A model generated the notes under the pieces. The model was not told the origin of the DNA, ran no database searches, and worked only from the letters and a program-made list of their open reading frames with translations. From JBBDWJ01 sp963824095 (lineage in GTDB: Bacteria; Acidobacteriota; Terriglobia; Bryobacterales; UBA6623): a stretch of 64,000 nucleotides of DNA. The position numbers were made by a program, and so were the translations under genes. Positions 1-8,705 of this stretch are shown here, piece after piece; the first letter of the stretch is position 1, and the number at the start of each line of letters is the position of its first letter. The stretch is from positions 1 through 64,000 of the forward strand of contig CAWGNS010000002.1 of the NCBI GenBank assembly GCA_963824095.1, read 5' to 3'.

Positions 1-272
1 CCATTCTGTCCCGATCACCACCTGTCTCGCTGCGTGCTGCTACTCTGTTGGAAACGCATGCCCGGAAACTCAACGTTCGAGCCACGGCGCTTCCTCGCGC
101 GCCCTTGTTTTGAACCGGCCAGTGAAAGCCTGCGCTTCCTGCCCGAGGGTCCGCGCGGAGAATCCGATGCTGCCGGGTTTCGACCGGTCTGCCTGACCTC
201 TCCCGTCCGCTTGTTGCCGTCGACCGAAAAGGATATTGCGGCGCGCTGTGGGAGCATGTAGAGAACAAAAGG

Positions 273-1082
273 ATGCTGACGCTTGATCCTTGTCGAGCAC
301 GGACCGTGGCCGCTGCAAATGCACGCGCGTTGCTGACGGCCGTGTGCGTTGTCCTGATTGCAACGCTGATTGCGGCGTGCGGGGTGAGTGATGACAAAGA
401 CAGCGGGCCCGAGCCAGACAGCATGGCTCCGATTCTTCTGTTTAACGGAACGGGAACCTCTCCTGGCGACACGGCGGCGCTCGAGAAAATCCTGAGCGGT
501 GAGGGTCTCGGCTATTCGACGGTCCATTCCCGGCAGTTAAATGGCATGACCGAATCACAAATACGGAATCATCGTCTCGTGATCGTTCCCGGTGGTAACT
601 TCGAACAAATCGGTAACCACCTGAACCCGGCCACGACGGCGAATATTCGCAACGCGGTTCAGAGTGGTTTGAACTATCTCGGAATCTGTGCGGGCGCTTT
701 CTTCGCGGGCAACTCCCCCTATAACGGCCTGAATCTGACAGCCGGCGTGCGTTTCGAATTTTACGCCGCGGAAGCTCGCGGTATCCGCAAGACGGCAGTG
801 GCCATCACCACCGCCGACGGAAACACCCTGGACCATTACTGGGAAGACGGTCCGCAACTGGGCGGCTGGGGTACGATTGTCGGCAAGTATCCCGACGGAA
901 CCCCCGCGATCGTCCAGGGGACATCGGGAAACGGATGGGTGATCCTCGCGGGGATTCACCCCGAAGCGCCCGCCGGTTGGCGCGGCGGAATGAATTTCGG
1001 AACGCCGGCCAACGTGGACAATGCCTACGCGGTGACGCTCATTCGCGCCGCCTTGGATCGAAAGATGCTACCGCACTATTGA
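273..1082 (+). CDS. BPL_N-type (biotin-protein-ligase N-terminal-like) glutamine-amidotransferase-fold lipoprotein
   Basis: The 269-residue product starts with a hydrophobic segment ending in a lipobox-like IAAC around residue 36, so it is probably an envelope lipoprotein. A GTG at 306 is an alternative start that gives a more compact signal peptide. The rest resembles the BPL_N domain, a class I amidotransferase-like fold. It has VIVPGGNF, then a nucleophile-elbow-like GICAGAFFAG near residue 137, and a late conserved histidine in LAGIHPEA near residue 228. Family members are found as stand-alone proteins of unknown substrate, so no reaction is assigned. It reads alone, with no operon partner; the 235 bases downstream hold no recognisable gene. 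Confidence 0.7.
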   Translation: MLTLDPCRARTVAAANARALLTAVCVVLIATLIAACGVSDDKDSGPEPDSMAPILLFNGTGTSPGDTAALEKILSGEGLGYSTVHSRQLNGMTESQIRNHRLVIVPGGNFEQIGNHLNPATTANIRNAVQSGLNYLGICAGAFFAGNSPYNGLNLTAGVRFEFYAAEARGIRKTAVAITTADGNTLDHYWEDGPQLGGWGTIVGKYPDGTPAIVQGTSGNGWVILAGIHPEAPAGWRGGMNFGTPANVDNAYAVTLIRAALDRKMLPHY

Positions 1083-1317
1083 CGAAAGAGCGAACAGGCT
1101 CGCACAGGATTCTTGTTCTGTTTTTGCCGCCGCAATCGAGGGACCGCGACGCCGGCCGGTCTGCGTCCGGGCCGATCGGGGTTGTATCGTCGTTGCTCCC
1201 GTCCGGACGCAGTCAGCACTCTCTGTCCAGACTGGACGGAGAATATACTTGGCATATCGACACCGCACCATCCCGTTGGGTTCGAGTCAATGATGCGGCC
1301 GTGCTCATGAGGACCCA

Positions 1318-1725
1318 ATGTTTCTGGCCCGACGTCCATCGCCCGAATTGATCGATTGGTTTCTTCGTGAATCTCAGGACTTGCCGTTGTCGTACGGTCC
1401 TGCCGGACTCGTCCATGCCGTGACCGTACATCATGACCTCGACGAGGCGACCGTCGCGATCGGGCATGGCCAAGCTGACTTCGAACGGGCGAGAGCGGCG
1501 CTCATTGGGTGGAAGCAGTTCGATATCGGCTGGGCCGAGCTGTTCCCGCATCCCGCTCCGGTTGCGGCCGGTACCGTGGTAGCGGTTCTGATCCGGCACC
1601 TGGGGTTCTGGTCCCTGAACGGTTGCCGTGTTCTCTACCACGCCGGGGACGAAACGAATCCTACACGATTTGGTTACGCGTATGGAACGCTGATGAACCA
1701 GACGCAGAGGGGACGGAGCCCTTAG
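1318..1725 (+). CDS. DUF1990 family protein, C-terminus truncated
   Basis: The 135-residue product matches the N-terminal and middle parts of DUF1990 proteins, with motifs LSYGPAG, WKQFDIGWAELFP, and VLYHAGDETNPTRFGYAYGTL. Family members usually continue for another 30 to 50 residues after AYGTL. Here the frame ends soon after that motif. Reading on in another frame gives a short acidic stretch that could be part of the lost tail, and then runs straight into the family E palindrome at 1772. I infer that an indel and/or the repeat has removed the native C-terminus. Function of DUF1990 is unknown. Confidence 0.6.
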   Translation: MFLARRPSPELIDWFLRESQDLPLSYGPAGLVHAVTVHHDLDEATVAIGHGQADFERARAALIGWKQFDIGWAELFPHPAPVAAGTVVAVLIRHLGFWSLNGCRVLYHAGDETNPTRFGYAYGTLMNQTQRGRSP

Positions 1726-1771
1726 AACTCGTAACATCCGGGAAACGAGGGACGGAAACGAAGGCGCCGAT

Positions 1772-1851
1772 GGGGACAGTCACCAGGTTTTATTGTTAAA
1801 TTCTGGTGCCACCGGCCGCAGGGTGGCTGGGAAAACCTGGTGACTGTCCCC
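1772..1851. repeat. Family E REP hairpin, upstream of RAYT 1
   Basis: Perfect 20-base inverted arms: GGGGACAGTCACCAGGTTTT at 1772-1791 and its exact reverse complement at 1832-1851, with a 40-base spacer. The same arms recur on the other side of the RAYT at 2563-2642, so the transposase gene is bracketed by two copies. Confidence 0.9.
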
Positions 1852-1878
1852 CTGGCAGGATGCTAGGCTGAAGCCACC

Positions 1879-2634
1879 ATGCCACGCATCGCGCGCGTGG
1901 TTGCGGTGGGTGTGCCGCACCACGTTACGCAGCGGGGGAATAACCGCCAGCCTATCTTTCTGGACAACTTCGACCGCCATTGCTATTGCAAACTGCTCGG
2001 CCACTGGGGCCGCTGCTGCGGGCTTCGCGTGCTCGGCTACTGCTTGATGAGCAACCACGTTCATTTGGTGGTGGTCCCCGAGCGGGGCGATGCTCTGGCT
2101 CGGGGGTTGGGACGCGCCCATTTCTTGTACGCCCGGGGGTTTCACCTTCGTCATGGCACGAGTGGACACTTGTGGCAGAATCGCTTCTTCTCGACCACGC
2201 TCGATTCCCGGCATTTGTTCACCGCGCTGCGTTACGTGGACCTCAACCCGATGCGGGCGGGAATGGTCGATCAAGCCGAGGCGTACCGGTGGTCGAGTGC
2301 CCGAGCGCACGTTAGCGGGCAGGACGCCAGTCAGTTGCTGGATATGGCAGGCTGGCGCGACATCTCCGAGCCCGCCGACTGGAAGGAAGCGCTGTCGAGG
2401 CGGGAGGAAGCCGCTGAAGTCGGGCGGCTACGGCATGCCACTCGGACCGGCCGTCCTTGTGGCGATATGTCGTTTGTCGAAGAGATGGAGCACCACCTGG
2501 GACGGCGTTTGCGGCCTGGGACTGGCGGCAGGCCTGTGCGAGGTCGGGCTGCTGTGCGGGAGGGGGACAGTCACCAGGTTTTCCCTGGGGCTGGCGCCGC
2601 TGACACGCGTGGATTTGACAATAAAACCTGGTGA
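1879..2634 (+). CDS. REP-associated tyrosine transposase (RAYT 1)
   Basis: A single-strand transposase of the Y1/HUH superfamily (Transposase_17 type), thought to mobilise REP palindromes. Visible family motifs are HHVTQRGNNRQ near residue 14, the HUH pair in LMSNHVHLVVVPER near residue 55, HLWQNRFFS near residue 96, and the tyrosine-containing ALRYVDLNPMRAGMV followed by YRWSSARAH. It is flanked by family E hairpins 28 bases upstream and overlapping the 3' end. The last roughly 25 codons (ending DNKTW) are encoded by the downstream REP itself, so the native stop has probably been replaced by repeat sequence. The ATG at 1879 begins MPRIARVVAVG, the usual RAYT N-terminus. Confidence 0.9.
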   Translation: MPRIARVVAVGVPHHVTQRGNNRQPIFLDNFDRHCYCKLLGHWGRCCGLRVLGYCLMSNHVHLVVVPERGDALARGLGRAHFLYARGFHLRHGTSGHLWQNRFFSTTLDSRHLFTALRYVDLNPMRAGMVDQAEAYRWSSARAHVSGQDASQLLDMAGWRDISEPADWKEALSRREEAAEVGRLRHATRTGRPCGDMSFVEEMEHHLGRRLRPGTGGRPVRGRAAVREGDSHQVFPGAGAADTRGFDNKTW

Positions 2635-2642
2635 CTGTCCCC
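2563..2642. repeat. Family E REP hairpin, downstream of RAYT 1
   Basis: Arms at 2563-2582 and 2623-2642 are the same 20-base sequence as the upstream copy, in inverted orientation, with a different 40-base spacer. The spacer differs while the arms are identical, which is what a REP doublet mobilised by the RAYT would show. Confidence 0.9.
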
Positions 2643-2730
2643 CTTGGCCGGCTAACCAAGAGACGCCGCGAGTCTCGGATTCGAGCGTCACGCCCACTTG
2701 GAACCCGAATTGCTATGGGTTCGATTGAGT

Positions 2731-4962
2731 ATGGAGGTCCGTTTACAATCAAGCTCTGATGTTTCCTTCCGGGTGGCGCGTTGCCTCACCCGTGAGACCG
2801 TTCGACACGGAAGAACGGCGCTGCTGGCCATGGTGTTTCTGGCCAGCAATCTGCTGGCGCAACCCGCCAGCATTACCGACAGCCCTCAACCGTTCTCCGA
2901 ATCGGCGGCATTCGACGCCGCCGGGAACCAGTATTACTTCGGGACACAGGGAGCAGTCACCGCGGGCGCGCCGCAAACCCAGAACGGTGGCGGCACGTGT
3001 CTGTTCAGCAACGGCTTTTTCGATTTCCCCGGGCCCTGCACCGACGCTTACGTGAGCAAGGTGGATAGTTCCGGCAACCAGGTTTTCGGTACCTTCCTGG
3101 GGGGCTCGACCAATGATCAAGCCACGGCTCTGGCTGTGGACGCCGCCGGCAATGTCTTTATCGCAGGATCGACCGACGGCTCCTTTCCCACCACCGCCAA
3201 AGCTGCCAACGCCGCCAGCAACACTGCCAAGGCCTTTGCCGTCAAGCTCAGCGCCGACGGAAGCCACATACTCTATTCCACCTACTTGCCCGATACGGCC
3301 GCAACCGCCTCGGCCATCGCCCTCGACGTCCCGGGCAACGCTTACATCGCCGGCACATCTAGTACCGGGCACGCCTACGTGGTGAAGCTCAGTCCCGATG
3401 GGTCTGCCTTCCTTTATAACGTCTCGCTCGGCGGGACGATGCAGGACTCCGCTGCCGCGATCCACGCCGATCCTGCCGGCAATGTCATCGTCGCTGGTCA
3501 GACGAGTTCGCCGGACTTTCCTGTCACGCCGGGTGCGCTCCAAAGCGAGATCAAGGGAGCGCAGAACGTCTTTGTCGCTCAGCTCGATGCGAGCGCCAAC
3601 GTCGTGTTCGCCACCTATCTCGGCGGGAGTGGCACGGACGCGCCCGCCGCTGTGCAAACCGATTCCACCGGCAACATCTATGTCGCCGGCCAGACTACTT
3701 CGCTTGACTTCCCGACCACCAGCGGCAGCTTCCAACCGGATCCGCTGGTGCCCATGTGGAACAACACCGGGCCCGGCGGATTTGTGAGCCGGCTCAGCCC
3801 GGATGGCAGCGTTCTGGCCTGGTCCAGTTATGTGACGAGCGCAGATCACGGTCAGCAGCAAGGCGTCGCGCAACTGGCGGTCACCGCTTCGGGCGAGAGT
3901 TATGTTGCGGGGGTTACCGGCCCCGGGTTTCCTTCAACCCCAGCGGCGCCGCAGATCTGTTTCGGTGGGTCGGTCCTCAATGCCCCCGACTCCCTCCTGG
4001 GCAATGTCTTCGTAGCCCATCTCGATGCCGATGGAGCCCTCCTCGAGGCGACCTATGCCGGCCAGCAGGCCAGTGCCTCGGCCCTGTCTTTGACCGGCGA
4101 TGGTTCGGTTCTACTGGTTCGGCGTGAGGGCAAAGATGTGAAGTCTCAGATCCAATTCGGCGGCGCCGGATGGACCGCGCCGGCCTGTCTGACTTCGGAC
4201 GTTCTGAACGCCGCGACCCTGTCGGGGAACTCCGCGCAGGTGGCGCCAGGCGAATTGATCACACTGACTGGATTCGAGATCGGCCCGGATGTTGGTGTTG
4301 CGTACCAGCCGGGCGCGCAGGGTGAGGCTCCGCTCCAATTGGCGGGCGTCCAGGTGTTGTTTGACGGCAAGCCCGCTCCGGTGCTGTATGCCCAATCGCG
4401 GCAAATCAACGCCTTGGCGCCGCTGGAACTGAGCGGCCAGACGCAGACGACCGTCACCGTGAATTACACCGGCGCTACGGTCGGTTCGATCACGGCGCCG
4501 GTGGCGACCGTTGGGCTTCCCGGCATCTTCCGGCTGCAACCGGGCGTGTCGACTCAGGCAGCGGCGATCAACCAGGATGGCACGCTCAACGGTCCCTCGA
4601 GCCCGGCGCCACGCGGTTCGATCGTGTCGATATGGGGGACTGGTTTTGGCCCCCTCGATCCGCCGTGCGCGACGGGCAGTCTCAACGCGCCGGGGCCTGT
4701 GAACCTGGCGGCCGGGTTTAGCGTCAGACTCCGTGACACTCAGGCCCCTCCGTCCAGCGACGTGCTGGGGGAGGCCAATCCAGCTTTGTACGCCGGCGGA
4801 GCACCGACCCTGCTCTGTGGAGTGGTGCAGATCAACATGTTCGTCCCCGGTTATGCGGCGCCAGGTGTCTTCCAGTTTTTTCCCTGGTCGCTGATGACGA
4901 GACCCGCTGGGGATTCCCTACTCGGCTTAGGAAACACCGCAGTCACGATTGTCGTGAAATAG
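2731..4962 (+). CDS. Secreted SBBP-repeat beta-propeller protein with TIGR03437 C-terminal domain
   Basis: Probably exported: with the ATG at 2731 the product (743 residues) has a signal peptide ending near SNLLAQPA. Residues about 50 to 460 contain repeated blocks of the type DAAGNVFIAGST...DFP.T, the SBBP (seven-bladed propeller) repeat seen in acidobacterial surface proteins. The C-terminal 230 residues match the TIGR03437 domain, with VVLNAATLS-like start, PGELITLTGFEIGP, QINALAPLEL, and GSIVSIWGTGFGPLDPP. An upstream ATG at 2698 is in frame but lacks a better ribosome-binding site. It stands alone between two RAYT loci. Ligand and role are unknown; adhesion or polymer binding is only a guess. 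Confidence 0.82.
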   Translation: MEVRLQSSSDVSFRVARCLTRETVRHGRTALLAMVFLASNLLAQPASITDSPQPFSESAAFDAAGNQYYFGTQGAVTAGAPQTQNGGGTCLFSNGFFDFPGPCTDAYVSKVDSSGNQVFGTFLGGSTNDQATALAVDAAGNVFIAGSTDGSFPTTAKAANAASNTAKAFAVKLSADGSHILYSTYLPDTAATASAIALDVPGNAYIAGTSSTGHAYVVKLSPDGSAFLYNVSLGGTMQDSAAAIHADPAGNVIVAGQTSSPDFPVTPGALQSEIKGAQNVFVAQLDASANVVFATYLGGSGTDAPAAVQTDSTGNIYVAGQTTSLDFPTTSGSFQPDPLVPMWNNTGPGGFVSRLSPDGSVLAWSSYVTSADHGQQQGVAQLAVTASGESYVAGVTGPGFPSTPAAPQICFGGSVLNAPDSLLGNVFVAHLDADGALLEATYAGQQASASALSLTGDGSVLLVRREGKDVKSQIQFGGAGWTAPACLTSDVLNAATLSGNSAQVAPGELITLTGFEIGPDVGVAYQPGAQGEAPLQLAGVQVLFDGKPAPVLYAQSRQINALAPLELSGQTQTTVTVNYTGATVGSITAPVATVGLPGIFRLQPGVSTQAAAINQDGTLNGPSSPAPRGSIVSIWGTGFGPLDPPCATGSLNAPGPVNLAAGFSVRLRDTQAPPSSDVLGEANPALYAGGAPTLLCGVVQINMFVPGYAAPGVFQFFPWSLMTRPAGDSLLGLGNTAVTIVVK

Positions 4963-5134
4963 AGAACCACATAGAACCGCGAGGAAAAGGGGAGCCGGCA
5001 ATAGCGGCAAGGAAAGGGATTGACTTTTCTTGACTCCTCTCCGGGTACCCGAAAAGGACGGCCACCCTCGCGCCCGGGCTGCGAGACATCAAGCTGGCAA
5101 CGACGACAGACGGCTACTCCGATGTCTTGGGAAG

Positions 5135-5195
5135 AATAAAACCGTGACAAATAAAACCGTGACAGCCTCAGTTTTGACGGGGGCGGTGAGGCTGT
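5135..5195. repeat. Left-flank repeats of RAYT 2
   Basis: AATAAAACCGTGACA occurs twice in tandem (5135-5149 and 5150-5164). The second copy continues into ACAGCCTCA (5162-5170), which pairs with TGAGGCTGT (5187-5195) to form a 9-bp stem. TAAAACCGTGACAGCCTCA is matched, inverted, by 5918-5935 on the far side of the transposase. Confidence 0.8.
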
Positions 5196-5210
5196 GAGAA
5201 GCTTGCGGGA

Positions 5211-5906
5211 GTGCCACGCCATGCTCGCGTGGTTGCGGTCGGCGCACCGCACCACGTTACGCAGCGGGGAAACAACCGCCAGAAAACCTTCCTCTACGAC
5301 AGTGATTGCCGCTTCTACCTGGCCTTACTCGCCGACCAGAGCCGACGCCACGGTCTGGGAATCCTGGGCTACTGCTTGATGCCCAACCATGTCCACCTGA
5401 TTGCGGTTCCCGAACGGCCCGACTCGCTGGCGCGGGCGCTGGGCCGGGCACACAACCTCTACAGCCGCTGGTTCAACCGGCTGCGGCGCCGCAGCGGTCA
5501 TTTATGGCAGAACCGCTTCTATTCGGCGCCGCTGGGCCGCGACCACCTGCTGACGGCGCTGCGCTACGTGGATCTCAATCCGGTGCGGGCGGGGCTGATC
5601 GAGCGGGCTATCGACTACCGCTGGTCGAGCGCCGGCGCGCACGTCAGCGGGAGAGACCCGGGCGGGCTGCTGGACATGGCAGGGTGGGCCGAGATCTGTC
5701 CGGGCAACGACTGGGCGCCGTATTTGGAAGCGGCGACCCAGGAAGAGGCCCTGCTCGCGCGGATTCGTGAGGCCACGCGATCCGGCAAGCCGGTGGGAGA
5801 CAAGCTGTTTGTCGACGAACTGGGGCAAAAAGCAGGTTTCGAGCTGGAGTTGCGACCGCCGGGCCGGCCCCCCAAGCGACTCGCGTTGCATGCGGCCAGC
5901 GCCTGA
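5211..5906 (+). CDS. REP-associated tyrosine transposase (RAYT 2)
   Basis: 231 residues from a GTG start that gives the family's MPRHARVVAVG N-terminus. Motifs: HHVTQRGNNRQ, the HUH pair in LMPNHVHLIAVPERP, SGHLWQNRFYSAPLG, ALRYVDLNPVRAGLI, YRWSSAGAH. It is clearly a paralogue of RAYT 1 but diverged, and its flanking repeats are a different sequence (ACCGTGACAGCCTCA rather than the GGGGACAGTCACC family). This suggests a separate RAYT-repeat pair rather than a recent duplication. The role would be cutting and joining of single-stranded REP hairpins; no cargo gene is between its repeats. Confidence 0.9.
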   Translation: MPRHARVVAVGAPHHVTQRGNNRQKTFLYDSDCRFYLALLADQSRRHGLGILGYCLMPNHVHLIAVPERPDSLARALGRAHNLYSRWFNRLRRRSGHLWQNRFYSAPLGRDHLLTALRYVDLNPVRAGLIERAIDYRWSSAGAHVSGRDPGGLLDMAGWAEICPGNDWAPYLEAATQEEALLARIREATRSGKPVGDKLFVDELGQKAGFELELRPPGRPPKRLALHAASA

Positions 5907-5917
5907 GCGCCCATAAT

Positions 5918-5935
5918 TGAGGCTGTCACGGTTTA
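5918..5935. repeat. Right-flank inverted repeat of RAYT 2
   Basis: TGAGGCTGTCACGGTTTA is the reverse complement, apart from one A, of the left-flank repeat at 5152-5170. Together they frame the transposase gene. Confidence 0.8.
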
Positions 5936-6051
5936 TGGCTCCCGTCCGTGATCTGGGTTATGATCGGTCGAACCATTAAATCGAGGTCATCCCGATTTTC
6001 CGGGAATTGATCCCAATCAAAAACTGTAGGGAATCAACGGAAGAGGACCAA

Positions 6052-6945
6052 ATGTGGCTTACTGAGGCAGAACTCAGACGACTCTCGGAACGGGAGATGA
6101 TACTCCTTCGGAATGAACTGCATGACCTAAAAGGCTGCCAGATCAAGTTTTTGAGCTTGGCGCCGACTGTTTCCGGTTTCCTCCTAGGCTTGCCGCCGAT
6201 CTTCGGTCGATCGTTGGATGGTAAGGAACCGCACTTTCCATTACATCTTCTCAGTTTGTTACCACTCGTCGTCCTGCTCCCTGCTTGGTGGGTGTTCTTT
6301 GACAAAGCCAAGTCGATCACTCGTATAGTAGGCTACTACCGGGTGTTAGAGGCCATCACGCGTGGCGATTTTAAGCCCCGGCGGCTACGAGGTTGGGAGC
6401 GGTCGTTGGAGATGTTCCGGCGGACCGACGCAGCGCGAGTCATTCGAGAGTTACGGAACCCGAATCTCATTTGTGCGTTGTCAAAGGACGAGGTTCGCCA
6501 GCTAGGGTTGAGTACAGCCAGGTTTCCACGGGTTTCAGAACTGCTCCGATTTCTCAGGGGGTCACTGCTAATTGGGGAGAGTTACCGCTATTGGCTAATA
6601 GCTAATGATACATTTATAGCCCTCTCAGCGCTCTCTCTAGCAATTCCTATCTATTGGCTGCTCGATGCGACTAGTCTTAACGGGCACTGGAAACAGTTAG
6701 CTGTGGTAGGCTGCGCCCTCGCGGCTGTTCTGGTTTGCGCGTATGAAAATGCACACGTGGTAAGTGAGTTAATGTGGGGAAAATATTCCTACACTTGCAA
6801 TCATTTTGTCTGGCTTCATATCATGTTACGCACTGACGGAACTGAATGTGAGGGCCCCGCGGAGTTGTACCAATCACCCACTGGGCGTGAGACATCAGGC
6901 GATAGGTCTGGCGAGTTGGAGTCCGTAGGAAAAACTTACTCCTGA
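6052..6945 (+). CDS. Membrane protein of unknown function, AT-richer than its neighbours
   Basis: About 297 residues from the ATG at 6052, which has AAGAGGA five bases upstream; a TTG at 6007 is in frame but has no such site. I do not recognise the family. An N-terminal charged helix (LTEAELRRLSEREMILLRN) precedes a first hydrophobic pair (FLLGLPPIFG, then LLSLLPLVVLLPAWWVFF). A central soluble part rich in Arg follows. A second pair of membrane segments is near residues 200 to 255 (FIALSALSLAIPIYWLL and LAVVGCALAAVLVCAY). Codon use is visibly AT-richer than the rest of the window, suggesting transfer. Its 3' end abuts a RAYT remnant, so it may have been inserted next to or into that element. 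Confidence 0.6.
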   Translation: MWLTEAELRRLSEREMILLRNELHDLKGCQIKFLSLAPTVSGFLLGLPPIFGRSLDGKEPHFPLHLLSLLPLVVLLPAWWVFFDKAKSITRIVGYYRVLEAITRGDFKPRRLRGWERSLEMFRRTDAARVIRELRNPNLICALSKDEVRQLGLSTARFPRVSELLRFLRGSLLIGESYRYWLIANDTFIALSALSLAIPIYWLLDATSLNGHWKQLAVVGCALAAVLVCAYENAHVVSELMWGKYSYTCNHFVWLHIMLRTDGTECEGPAELYQSPTGRETSGDRSGELESVGKTYS

Positions 6946-6955
6946 AGACAAACGG

Positions 6956-7417
6956 GTGATAGGCTACAAACGGTATGCGATGCGCTTCCAGCGGTGCTAC
7001 GGCCGCAGCGGACATTTGTGGCAAGACCGTTTTTGTTAGTGTCCTTCAGGACCGCGGCGCCTGGTGACGGCCCTGGCCTACGTCGATCTCAATGCGGTGC
7101 GCGCCGAGCTGCTGGGCGAGGCAATGCAGTATCCCTGGTCGAGCGCGGCGGCGCACGCCACAGGACACGACACGGCGAGCCTGATCGATGAGTGGGAGTG
7201 GAGCGAGTTCGAATTGCAGGCGGATTGGGAGCAGCGACTCCAAAGCAAAATCGGCGAGGAGTGGACCGCCGAGTTCCGACAAGCAACGTATTCGGGCCTA
7301 CCGTTTGGTGACCCCGACTTCGTGACACAACTGGAGCACCGTCACGCCAGGAGCCTCCGACGGGCTCCCCCGGGCCCGCCTCCAAAAAGCCACACCGCCC
7401 CGGCCGGACTGCCGTGA
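6956..7417 (+). pseudogene. RAYT 3 remnant (N-terminal half missing, internal stop)
   Basis: The frame starting around 6956 reads YKRYAMRFQRCYGRSGHLWQ then DRFC, a stop codon in place of the next residue, and then GPRRLVTALAYVDLNAVRAEL, YPWSSAAAH and a RAYT-like C-terminus ending at 7417. The HHVTQRGNN and HUH regions expected upstream are absent; the preceding DNA encodes the AT-rich membrane protein instead. An ORF from GTG 7064 remains open but lacks the catalytic histidines, so the element is almost certainly dead. Confidence 0.75.
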
Positions 7418-7587
7418 ATCGCCGGAGTTTGCCACATCCCTTCCTGTCACCGAGTTGGCCGAACTGCCTGTCACCGGACTGCCACGAAGCTGCGGTCGAA
7501 CGGATGCAGTAACCGCAGTCGGCCGAAGAGAAATGCCGTGGGAATTCGGTGGCCGAGCAAGGTACAATTCGTCCGGAGGCCCGGAAA

Positions 7588-7959
7588 ATGATCGAACTGA
7601 GCCAGTTCGTGAGCGACGCTCTGAGTCAGATAGTGGAGGGGATCGCAGACGCCCAGAAGCGGGCCATCGACCGGGGCGCGGTGATCAATCCGCGGGCCTC
7701 AGAGATTGTCAGTTCCAGGGCGGTCGGAAAAGGCGACTATTGCCGACTCGTAGAGGACATCGAGTTCGACGTCGCAGTGACAACAGCCGAAGGCACCAAG
7801 ATAGCCGGCAAAGTGGGCGTGCTCGCTGCTGTTATGGGAGCTGGCATCGGGGCGGAGTCAACCGGTCAGGCCCAGAGTATCAGCCGGATCAAGTTCAAAA
7901 TTCCCATTGCGTTTCCGCTGGCCGATCTTGCAGACGAACGGAGAACCACAAAATTCTAG
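7588..7959 (+). CDS. Small protein resembling the trypsin-co-occurring domain (trypco2-like)
   Basis: 123 residues from the ATG at 7588, preceded by GGAGG at suitable spacing; a GTG at 7549 is in frame. It starts with MIELSQFVSDALSQIVEGI, an amphipathic helix, and ends with beta-strand-rich VEDIEFDVAVTTAEG and SISRIKFKIPIAFP. That helix-plus-strands order and the alternating hydrophobic pattern resemble trypco2 proteins, which occur beside trypsin-like or other effector proteins in predicted bacterial conflict systems. No peptidase is visible next to it here. The assignment is by eye only and may be wrong. It lies in the same accessory stretch as the AT-rich membrane protein and the RAYTs. 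Confidence 0.45.
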   Translation: MIELSQFVSDALSQIVEGIADAQKRAIDRGAVINPRASEIVSSRAVGKGDYCRLVEDIEFDVAVTTAEGTKIAGKVGVLAAVMGAGIGAESTGQAQSISRIKFKIPIAFPLADLADERRTTKF

Positions 7960-8705
7960 AGACCAGGCATCCGGCGCAAGCCCGCCGTGAAAAAGTCGGG
8001 ACAAGAGCTGAACGGAGCCCTTTACCTACCCTGACTGCCGACCTCAAGCCAAATACGAGCCCTCCGCTCACGCCCGCGCGCCCAAATAGTCACAGGCCTT
8101 TCGCAAAAGTTTGTACGGATTCAAAAGGACTTAGGATCCCGACGCGATAAGTCGGCTTCCCCGCCGCGGTATCCTTGTTTTCGTGAGGCTGGCTTCTGAA
8201 AACACGCACGAGATACGGGGAAAAGCCCCCGGCCATGGCAAAACCAGAGCCTCCATCCCAAAAAGAATCAAAAAGTCGCAAAACAAACCCAATCCCATTT
8301 TCGAAACGCTCGACTCCATCTCGCTCACGAGCAAACAGATAGAAGGCGAAGTCGAGGAGAACGCCCGGCGAAAGCCATACGACTCTCCTTCGACGCTTGT
8401 TCGCCCGCTGGCGCCCCGGGCTCCCCTTCTTGGAATTGGCAGCGGCGAAGTACACGCGCAATGACCGGACCGCGGTCCGATCGATTCGGACGGCGACCCA
8501 CTGCATCGGTGTATCCGCGCTTGGACCGTAAATTCCAGGGACCTTGCCGCCCATGGGGCGCAAGTAAGTACTAAGCTGGCTGCGATGGTGAATCGAGTGT
8601 TTCACCGCTGGGGGGCGCTCCAGCGCGGAACCAAAAAAGCACAGTAGAGTGAAAAACTCTCGCCCCCACGTTTTGGGAAGGCAAGATTCCTTGCATGGAT
8701 AGCAA
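7960..8705. other. 746 bases with no recognisable gene
   Basis: Open frames here (for example plus 8183-8464 and minus 8090-8716) have no signal peptide, family motif or ribosome-binding site that I recognise, and their residue composition looks random. No palindromic repeat family of the window was found in it. It may hold decayed coding sequence. Confidence 0.4.

Noticed and set aside
8183..8464. A 93-codon ORF in the gap before the DUF4038 gene
   Set aside because: No ribosome-binding site, motif or plausible composition; not supported as a gene.
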